From contig DEQB01000076.1 of assembly GCA_002359085.1 (NCBI GenBank), forward strand, positions 5,988 through 11,932: a DNA stretch of 5,945 nucleotides, in the 5' to 3' direction. Of this stretch, positions 1 to 4,781 are shown piece by piece. The position numbers and the translations under genes are program-made. Within the stretch, counting starts at the first letter, position 1. Each line of letters opens with the position of its first letter. This DNA comes from Erysipelothrix sp. UBA3377 (GTDB lineage: Bacteria > Bacillota_I > Bacilli_A > Erysipelotrichales > Erysipelotrichaceae). The notes below the pieces were generated by a model, which had not been told where the DNA came from, did no database searches, and saw only the letters and a program-made list of their open reading frames with translations.

Positions 1-318
1 GGCGAACCTGAGGACTTACAAAAGGTTCCCAGAGAACCGGGTCAACAAACACATGGAGATTTCTTTGTCCCTTTCGGTGGTGAAAGTGCAGACCAGTTGT
101 TAGAAAGAATTGATGAGACAATTGATTCGATACTTCGAAACAATCACCAGAACACGTTGATTGTGGGTCATGCAGGTGCGATGTGGGTTTACTTCTTAAA
201 AAACAATCGCCCCGATGATTTAGACGGTGCTCAATTTGGGAACTGTAGTATCCTAGAATACGACGTTTTAGACAACAATGAGGTTGTGTTTGTGCAATTG
301 ATCAATCCATTGGATTAA
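1..318 (+). CDS. Histidine phosphatase family protein (phosphoglycerate-mutase-like), C-terminal part
   Basis: The open frame enters from the left edge and ends at TAA 316-318, giving 105 visible residues. The catalytic RHG motif expected near the N-terminus lies outside the window. Two later family hallmarks are visible: GGES (codons 76-87), with the conserved Glu used as acid/base in this superfamily, and VGHAGAM, whose His (169-171) is the second catalytic histidine. The QFGNCSILEYDV stretch resembles the usual late 'N-(C/T)-S-(I/V)' strand near the C-terminus. Members hydrolyse or transfer phosphate on small metabolites through a phosphohistidine; the substrate cannot be told from this half. 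An internal TTG at 97 is not a credible start because homology continues upstream of it. A terminator follows 105 bases after the stop. Confidence 0.85.
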   Translation, partial: GEPEDLQKVPREPGQQTHGDFFVPFGGESADQLLERIDETIDSILRNNHQNTLIVGHAGAMWVYFLKNNRPDDLDGAQFGNCSILEYDVLDNNEVVFVQLINPLD

Positions 319-423
319 ATCATCCAAACATGACACCGCTTTCAAATAGTCGTTGTTTTATAATCTAAACTATGTTAATATAAATTTAGTCATAGAGTAT
401 GTCTTCCAAAATACATACACAGG

Positions 424-456
424 AAAGAAGCAATCGCCGCTTCTTTTTTTGTTTTT
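424..456 (+). terminator. Intrinsic terminator after the histidine phosphatase gene
   Basis: A perfect 8-bp stem AAAGAAGC (424-431) / GCTTCTTT (439-446) encloses a 7-base loop and runs into a T-rich tract (7 T's, G, 6 T's). It lies 105 bases past the phosphatase stop codon and upstream of the next promoter, so it insulates the operon that follows. The stem has only three G-C pairs, so it is a moderate-strength terminator. Confidence 0.7.
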
Positions 457-478
457 TAAAACAATAATAGAATCATGT

Positions 479-504
479 ATACCCTTGACATATATCAAGG
501 GTAT
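479..504. promoter_or_regulatory. FNR/CRP-type operator, class II position
   Basis: Perfect 10-base arms ATACCCTTGA (479-488) and TCAAGGGTAT (495-504) flank a 6-base centre. The inner 14 bases, TTGACATATATCAA (485-498), match the FNR consensus TTGAT-N4-ATCAA except for one base. The dyad centre is 491.5. With the extended -10 at 518-526 the predicted start is about 533, placing the box at -41.5, the standard position for a class II Crp/Fnr activator. The Crp/Fnr regulator encoded at the end of the same operon has an E..SR recognition helix of the type that reads TTGA half-sites, so it is the likely ligand (inference). A weak terminator is an alternative reading, because T5 follows three bases after the dyad. 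Confidence 0.7.
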
Positions 505-517
505 TCGTTTTTGTCTA

Positions 518-533
518 TGGTATATTTACCTTG
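518..533 (+). promoter_or_regulatory. Extended -10 promoter element of the ACAD-etf operon
   Basis: TGGTATATT (518-526) fits the extended -10 form TGnTATAAT with one mismatch in the hexamer. It gives a predicted start near 533 and a short leader of about 19 bases before the ATG at 552. No good -35 hexamer lies 16-18 bases upstream; TTGACA at 485-490 is 30 bases away and belongs to the dyad. A missing -35 with an activator box at -41.5 is the expected architecture of an activator-dependent promoter. Confidence 0.55.
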
Positions 534-551
534 TATAAAGGAGATGTTTTT

Positions 552-1709
552 ATGGACTTTAATTTTACTGGTGAACAGAAGATGTTGCGTAAAATGATTC
601 GTAAGTTTGCGCATGAAGAAGTTGCACCACTTTATGAAAAAATTGAGAGTGAAGGGTACCAACAAGCTTTAACAGATCGTATGGCAGATTTGGGTATTGT
701 GGGCATTGCGGTGCCTGAGGTGTACGGGGGTTCAGGTTATGATTTTGTGACCCAAACCATGGTAATTTATGAGGTTGCTAGAGTGAATCCAGGAGTAGCT
801 TTTACCCTTGAGGCACACTGGAAAGCAGTAGCTCAAGTAGTTACTTATGGATCAGAGGATTTAAAACAACGGTGGTTACCCCGGGCCAATCGTGAACTTT
901 TTACCTTTGGTCAAACGGAGCCGGGAAGTGGTTCTGATGCATCTATCCAACAAACCACGGCTCAAAAAGTTGATGATGGTTGGATTATCAATGGGAATAA
1001 GTCGTTTTTAACCAATGGCGTATTGGGTGCTTCAATGTACTTAATATTAGCGATTACAAATAATGATAAAGATGTCGAGAACAGTCGTACAGTTTTCATT
1101 CTCGATAACAAAAATCCTGGATTCGAAAATGGTCGTGTCGAAGCGTTTATCGGTATGAAGGGATGTCCTGTAGGTGACATTTATTTATCGGATGCATTTG
1201 TTTCTGATGTTGATCGGTTGGGAAATGTTGATGAAGGTATGGAGATTGGTCATGAAGCACATTTCACAGCACGTTTTTTAATGGGTGCATTGGCTTCTGG
1301 AATTATCGATACAGCTTTAAGTTTATCCGTAGATTATACCCATGAACGTGAGCTTTTTGGAAAGCCAATGGCACATTTGGATGGTGTTAAGTTTAGAATT
1401 GCCGATATGGCGATGGGTGCTCAAGCCAGCAAACTCATTATGTATCATGCTGCATCTTTAAAAGATCAAGGTAAAGATCATAAAAGAGAAACAACCACCT
1501 CAAAACTTTTTGGGAGTGATCAAGCACTTAAAGCAGCCAATCATGCGATGCAAATTTTTGGTGCGTATGGATACAGTAAGGAATATCCAGTGGAACATCT
1601 ATGGCGTGATGCGAAAGCACTTCAGTATGCTGAAGGCGCATATGAGAAACTTCAAATTGATATTGCCAATTCAGTACTATTTGAAAGAAAAGGAGAAGAT
1701 AACTTATGA
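552..1709 (+). CDS. Acyl-CoA dehydrogenase (short-chain acyl-CoA dehydrogenase/enoyl-CoA reductase type)
   Basis: This 385-residue protein has the usual length for soluble bacterial acyl-CoA dehydrogenases, FAD enzymes that interconvert acyl-CoA and 2-enoyl-CoA and exchange electrons with Etf. Seen: an N-terminal helical domain with VPEVYGGSG (54-62); the flavin/substrate motif FGQTEPGSGSD (119-129); the FAD-contact loop ERELFGKP (265-272); GAYGYSKEYPVEHLWRDAK (337-355); and YAEGAYEKLQ (359-368), whose Glu361 aligns with the catalytic base of butyryl-CoA dehydrogenase. In the RxQFGxPxxxxQ loop both usual glutamines are replaced (Leu268, Asp277). The start is ATG 552, with AAAGGAG (537-543) eight bases upstream; a TTG at 531 lies too close to the predicted transcript start and upstream of the RBS. 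The gene overlaps etfB by ATGA. The substrate is not determinable; butyryl-, acryloyl- or another short enoyl-CoA are candidates. Confidence 0.93.
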   Translation: MDFNFTGEQKMLRKMIRKFAHEEVAPLYEKIESEGYQQALTDRMADLGIVGIAVPEVYGGSGYDFVTQTMVIYEVARVNPGVAFTLEAHWKAVAQVVTYGSEDLKQRWLPRANRELFTFGQTEPGSGSDASIQQTTAQKVDDGWIINGNKSFLTNGVLGASMYLILAITNNDKDVENSRTVFILDNKNPGFENGRVEAFIGMKGCPVGDIYLSDAFVSDVDRLGNVDEGMEIGHEAHFTARFLMGALASGIIDTALSLSVDYTHERELFGKPMAHLDGVKFRIADMAMGAQASKLIMYHAASLKDQGKDHKRETTTSKLFGSDQALKAANHAMQIFGAYGYSKEYPVEHLWRDAKALQYAEGAYEKLQIDIANSVLFERKGEDNL

Positions 1710-2500
1710 GAATTGTAGTATTTATTAAAGAGATTCCACTCAGCAATAACATAAAGATTGATCCTAAAACCAATAACATGATCCGTAGTGGTGAACAGGG
1801 CCGTATCAACCCCTATGATCTACATGCGATTGAAGCTGCACTGGATCTTAAAGAAAGATATGGTGGGTCTATCAGTCTGGTATCGATGGGTCCAGACAGC
1901 TTTAAGATGTCTTTACGAGAAGGTTTGGCCATGGGATGTGATGATGCTTATCTAATCAGTTCACGTGCTTTTGCGGGTTCAGACACACTCGCAACTGCTT
2001 ATACTCTAGCCCAAATTGTTAGAAAAATTGGGGGCGCTGATGTGTTGCTCTTTGGTTTAAAGGCCATTGATGCGGATACTGGACAAGTGGGGCCTTTGGT
2101 TGCGGAAGAACTCGATCTACCTCAGGTTACGATGGTGAGTGCGATCAATAATATCGATAAGGAGCATCAATTGATTGATATTACCCGTAAAACGGAGAAA
2201 CACACTGAAGTTATTCGAACTCAATATCCCATTGTGTTAACTGTGGATGAATCCATGAATACACCGCGCTATGTGATACCGCGTTTGGTGAAACATATCA
2301 TGAATGCTGAAATCACAGTCTATAATGAAGTTGATTTAGATTGTGATGTAAATAGAATTGGTATGGCTGGGTCTCGTACCATTGTGACCAACACGTACGT
2401 TCCTGAAACTGTGGCACGTCAAGTGACGCTGTTGTCAGGTACACCCAAAGATGCGGCTTCTGAACTGATCCAGATACTGAAAGAAAAACATTTACTATAG
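1706..2500 (+). CDS. etfB: Electron transfer flavoprotein beta subunit
   Basis: The 264-residue product matches EtfB throughout: N-terminal IVVFIKEIP, INPYDLHAIEAAL (34-46), the nucleotide-binding segment GLKAIDADTGQVGP (117-130), the NTPRYV segment (185-190) and IGMAGSRTIV (218-227). EtfB pairs with EtfA to carry electrons to or from acyl-CoA dehydrogenases in the cytoplasm. The DADTGQVGP segment resembles the FAD-binding version of bifurcating Etfs (as I recall, GRQAIDGDTAQVGP) more than the AMP-binding version of respiratory ETF (AIDDDCNQTGQM in human), but the Arg is Leu. The ATG overlaps the dehydrogenase stop codon in ATGA, implying translational coupling; AGGAG (1691-1695) lies ten bases upstream, inside the preceding gene. 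Confidence 0.96.
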   Translation: MRIVVFIKEIPLSNNIKIDPKTNNMIRSGEQGRINPYDLHAIEAALDLKERYGGSISLVSMGPDSFKMSLREGLAMGCDDAYLISSRAFAGSDTLATAYTLAQIVRKIGGADVLLFGLKAIDADTGQVGPLVAEELDLPQVTMVSAINNIDKEHQLIDITRKTEKHTEVIRTQYPIVLTVDESMNTPRYVIPRLVKHIMNAEITVYNEVDLDCDVNRIGMAGSRTIVTNTYVPETVARQVTLLSGTPKDAASELIQILKEKHLL

Positions 2501-2509
2501 GAGGACACT

Positions 2510-3499
2510 ATGACAATACAAGAAACAAAAGGAATATGGGTTTACGCTGAGGTTACTGATCATACCATCAATCCAGCCACCTATGAATTACTTGCGAAAG
2601 CTCAAGAATTAAAAGCGATTAACCAAGAACCGGTTATCGCGGTTTTACTGAAGACATCCCAAGATAATTATGAAAAAGATTTAATCGCATATGGGGCGGA
2701 TTGCGTTGTTGTTGTGTCTTCTGAATTGTTCGAAGACTATGATCCAAGACTTTATAAAGATGCTTTGGTTACGTTGGCGAATCGTTATCGTCCATCTATC
2801 TTCTTGTTGGCAGCCACCTTCCAAGGTCGGTCATTGGCACCCCGCACTCAAGGTGCCCTACAAACGGGATTAACTGCAGATTGTTTAGATCTCACCATTA
2901 ATGATCAAGGTAAATTGGTTCAAATTAAACCGTCTTATGGGGATAACTTGATGTGTACGATTTTAATACCATCACAATATCCTCAAATGACAACGGTTAG
3001 ACCCAATGTGTTTAAACCCTTAGAATATGATGCGAATCGTAAAGGTGAAGTGATTCAAGAAGCGATTGATCTTTCGAAAGACTATACGTATGAAGTCATT
3101 TCGCGTACTGCGATTGAAGTGAAACCAAATTCACTGACGGATGCGAATCATGTTGTCGCATTTGGTAGAGGGATTAAGAGTCAAGAAGATGTTATATATT
3201 TGGAAAAACTTGCTGAGAAATTGAATGCTAAAATTGGTGTTACCCGACCCTTAGCAGAAAATGGTTGGTACACAATCAATGAACAAATAGGCCAAAGTGG
3301 TGTCACCATAACGCCTGAACTGATTTTGAACTTTGGAATTGCGGGTGCTGTACAGTATACTGTAGGTATGAAGGATGCGAAGTTTGTGTTCTCTGTTAAT
3401 AAAGATGAACATGCAGCAATCTTTAAAAACTCAGACTATGGGTATATTGGGGATGCCAAGGAGTTTGCTATTGAACTCACCAAACAGCTCGCAGCATAA
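2510..3499 (+). CDS. etfA: Electron transfer flavoprotein alpha subunit
   Basis: This 329-residue EtfA is complete. The N-terminal domain (about 1-190) carries ATFQGRSLAPRTQG (102-115) and GLTADC (120-125). The C-terminal FAD domain carries GRGI (219-222), GVTRPLAENGW (243-253), IGQSGVTITP (260-269), GIAGAVQY (276-283), SVNKDEHAAIF (295-305) and YIGD (312-315). These align with human ETFA with a constant offset of three: Arg246, Asn297 and Asp315 are kept, while Thr245, Ser263 and Tyr283 replace Ser248, Thr266 and His286 around the flavin. The subunit holds the electron-transferring FAD and docks with the dehydrogenase. AGGAGG (2499-2504) overlaps the etfB stop codon, and only nine bases separate the genes. 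Two in-frame TAA codons end the gene (3497-3502). Confidence 0.96.
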   Translation: MTIQETKGIWVYAEVTDHTINPATYELLAKAQELKAINQEPVIAVLLKTSQDNYEKDLIAYGADCVVVVSSELFEDYDPRLYKDALVTLANRYRPSIFLLAATFQGRSLAPRTQGALQTGLTADCLDLTINDQGKLVQIKPSYGDNLMCTILIPSQYPQMTTVRPNVFKPLEYDANRKGEVIQEAIDLSKDYTYEVISRTAIEVKPNSLTDANHVVAFGRGIKSQEDVIYLEKLAEKLNAKIGVTRPLAENGWYTINEQIGQSGVTITPELILNFGIAGAVQYTVGMKDAKFVFSVNKDEHAAIFKNSDYGYIGDAKEFAIELTKQLAA

Positions 3500-3515
3500 T
3501 AAAGGAGAAGATAAT

Positions 3516-3890
3516 ATGTTGAATGATAAATTCTTTGAAGTTTTAAATTATGAAGGCGCGGTCTCCATTGTTTCATGGGGAAACAAAGCGCCCCATGTTA
3601 CATGCACTTGGATATCATTCCTTGTGACTAAAAATAATGACACAATACTTATCCCTGCAGCGGGAATGAGATCAACCGAAGCGGATGTAAATATCAATCA
3701 AAGTGTACTTTTAACGTTGGCCGCAAGAGAAGTTGAAGGTTTCAACAATTATCAAGGAACGGGATTTCGTATTACTGGAGAAGCAAGTTTCTTAAGTGAA
3801 GGTCCGTACTTTGATGAGATGAAAGAAAAGTATCCTTTCTTGCGAAAGGTACTACAAGTAAAGGTTATAGATTCTAAACAATTATTGTAA
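3516..3890 (+). CDS. FMN-binding split-barrel protein, homologue of Desulfovibrio FMN-bp (pyridoxamine 5'-phosphate oxidase-like family)
   Basis: The 124-residue protein is about the size of Desulfovibrio vulgaris FMN-bp (122 residues, a structurally known flavoprotein) and, from my recall of that sequence, aligns from residue 1 without gaps through about residue 36. Shared features are FFEVL (6-10), Glu13-Gly14, Pro26-His27, Thr31-Trp32, then GM..TEA.V (50-58) and GTGF.I.G.A (81-90). Glu13 and Trp32 correspond to residues studied beside the FMN there; Tyr35 is Phe here. It probably binds FMN as a small cytoplasmic dimer; its partner and reaction are unknown, and an electron-carrier role is inferred from its place behind the Etf genes. 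ATG 3516 is chosen because AAAGGAG (3501-3507) precedes it by eight bases; the frame is open further upstream, but that part overlaps etfA and lacks homology. Confidence 0.88.
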   Translation: MLNDKFFEVLNYEGAVSIVSWGNKAPHVTCTWISFLVTKNNDTILIPAAGMRSTEADVNINQSVLLTLAAREVEGFNNYQGTGFRITGEASFLSEGPYFDEMKEKYPFLRKVLQVKVIDSKQLL

Positions 3891-3907
3891 TTGGAGATGG
3901 TGATAGG

Positions 3908-4561
3908 ATGTTAAAAGAGAAAATAAGTGCTTTAAAAGAAATGTCACTTTTTGAAGACTTAAAGGATGAAGAAATTGAGAACATATCGCGATATTTTCAT
4001 AAGCGAGCCTATGCTCGAAATGAAGTTGTCTACTCTTACACTAACGTAGCCCGTCACCTTCTTTTTTTACATGTTGGAAAAATTAAAATTTATCGTTTGT
4101 CGGAGCTTGGAAAAGAACAAATCATCCGTTTGATTGAACCGTATGAATTTACGGGGGAATTAGCGATTTTTGAAGGGGTCCGAAAGGCATACGCAACTGC
4201 TTTAGAAGCCAGTATTGTATACACTATTGATCACAAAGATTTCAAAGAGATATTAAAGACGTATCCGGATATTGCTCTAAAGATGATTGAGATGCTTTCT
4301 CTCAGACTTCATTTATCTGAAGAACAGACGTCTCACTTATCCACCACAACTGCCAAGGAGCGTTTGTGGTTGTATCTTAATAAGGAGGCACACTATGTTG
4401 ATGGTAGACTCATTGTCCATCATACGGAAACCAAACGTTTTTTGGCTTCTTATTTGGGTATGTCCTCAGAGACCTTAAGTCGATCTTTGCATCAACTTGA
4501 GGAAGAGGGTCGTGTCCTACGTGTATCTGATCATTATTTAGAGATTGTTCAAAAAGTCTAA
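3908..4561 (+). CDS. Crp/Fnr family transcriptional regulator, cysteine-free
   Basis: The 217-residue product has the family layout: an effector-binding beta-roll (about 12-115) with GELAIFEG (83-90), a long dimerisation helix (about 117-148), and a winged helix-turn-helix from about 150, with TKRFLASYLGMSSETLSRSL (175-194) as the core. Glu188, Ser191 and Arg192 match the E..SR recognition residues with which FNR reads TTGA half-sites, agreeing with the box at 479-504. There is not one cysteine, so no Fe-S cluster or thiol switch is possible. The cAMP-binding Arg-Ser pair of Crp is Arg92-Lys93 here, arguing against cAMP. The ATG is at 3908, with GGAG (3893-3896) eleven bases upstream and 17 bases after the FMN-bp gene; overlapping ATG/GTG codons at 3897-3902 are out of frame. 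It is probably an autoregulating activator; the ligand is unknown. Confidence 0.93.
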   Translation: MLKEKISALKEMSLFEDLKDEEIENISRYFHKRAYARNEVVYSYTNVARHLLFLHVGKIKIYRLSELGKEQIIRLIEPYEFTGELAIFEGVRKAYATALEASIVYTIDHKDFKEILKTYPDIALKMIEMLSLRLHLSEEQTSHLSTTTAKERLWLYLNKEAHYVDGRLIVHHTETKRFLASYLGMSSETLSRSLHQLEEEGRVLRVSDHYLEIVQKV

Positions 4562-4604
4562 AAAACCAGCCAACGTTCAGTTCAAACGTAGGCTAGTTTT
4601 TTTT
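4561..4604 (+). terminator. Strong intrinsic terminator ending the operon
   Basis: A stem with arms 4561-4577 and 4585-4601, with only two mismatches in the 14 inner pairs, closes on a 7-base loop (4578-4584) and is followed by eight T's (4597-4604). The A-run on the left arm overlaps the regulator's TAA codon. This is the clear 3' end of the ACAD-etf transcript. The A-rich left side would also give a U-tract on the other strand, but no gene comes from that side. Confidence 0.88.
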
Positions 4605-4616
4605 ATCAATGACACT

Positions 4617-4640
4617 AAAGCGAATCGCTTTTATTATTTT
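4617..4640 (+). terminator. Possible weak second terminator hairpin
   Basis: AAAGCG (4617-4622) and CGCTTT (4626-4631) form a perfect 6-bp stem with a 3-base loop, followed by a T-rich but interrupted run (TTATTATTTT). It lies 12 bases past the main terminator and could act as a backup. A plain dyad with no function is nearly as likely. Confidence 0.3.
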
Positions 4641-4680
4641 AACTGGAGTAGACATATCATATACATCGAGATGTCACGAT

Positions 4681-4692
4681 TTGTACGTACAA
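4681..4692. repeat. 12-base perfect palindrome upstream of tkt
   Basis: TTGTACGTACAA is its own reverse complement. It sits about 45 bases upstream of the tkt promoter elements, in otherwise AT-rich DNA. It could be an operator for an unidentified regulator; I do not recognise the motif, and a palindrome this short can occur by chance. Confidence 0.3.
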
Positions 4693-4727
4693 TCTTGGTC
4701 CATTAGCATATTCTAAGCCGTATTTAA

Positions 4728-4761
4728 TTGTATTGGACAGTAAAATACTGTATATTATAAA
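4728..4761 (+). promoter_or_regulatory. Probable sigma-A-type promoter of tkt
   Basis: The best pairing is TGGACA (4734-4739), 16 bases, TATAAA (4756-4761), five of six consensus bases in each element, predicting a start near 4768. An overlapping alternative is TTGTAT (4728-4733), 17 bases, TATATT (4751-4756). Either leaves a short leader before the ATG at 4782 with no room for a riboswitch. Confidence 0.55.
4737..4751. promoter_or_regulatory. Dyad within the tkt promoter spacer, candidate operator
   Basis: ACAGTA (4737-4742) and TACTGT (4746-4751) are perfect inverted repeats separated by AAA. The dyad covers the end of the -35 and most of the spacer of the tkt promoter, a typical position for a repressor site. 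The cognate regulator is not recognised, and the match to a known operator family is not established. Confidence 0.35.
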
Positions 4762-4781
4762 GAGAGAAAAGAGGGAAATAG

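Noticed and set aside
485..490. TTGACA as a consensus -35 hexamer
   Set aside because: No -10 occurs 16-18 bases downstream; the spacing to TATATT is 30 bases. The hexamer is part of the FNR-type dyad.
479..512. The operator dyad read as an intrinsic terminator
   Set aside because: T5 follows only after a 3-base interruption, another terminator already lies at 424-456, and the FNR core plus -41.5 spacing explain the dyad better; not fully excluded.
353..538. 61-codon + strand open frame in the gap before the operon
   Set aside because: It spans the terminator and the FNR-type box, has low-complexity Phe/Ile-rich translation, no convincing ribosome binding site and no family resemblance.
531..551. 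TTG at 531 as the dehydrogenase start
   Set aside because: The RBS AAAGGAG lies downstream of this codon, the predicted transcript starts near 533, and the ATG at 552 gives a normal family N-terminus.
1528..1809. Antisense 93-codon open frame
   Set aside because: It lies opposite the well-supported dehydrogenase/etfB junction and has no RBS or recognisable family.
3375..3515. N-terminal extension of the FMN-bp gene to 3375
   Set aside because: The extension is the end of etfA in another frame; the FMN-bp homology and a good RBS fix the start at 3516.
3908..4561. Assignment of the regulator as true Crp (cAMP) or true Fnr (Fe-S)
   Set aside because: The Crp Arg-Ser cAMP contact is Arg-Lys, and there are no cysteines for an iron-sulfur cluster.
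4605..4781. Riboswitch or T-box in the tkt leader
   Set aside because: The predicted transcript start near 4768 leaves about 14 bases of leader, and no conserved riboswitch motif or antiterminator arrangement is visible.
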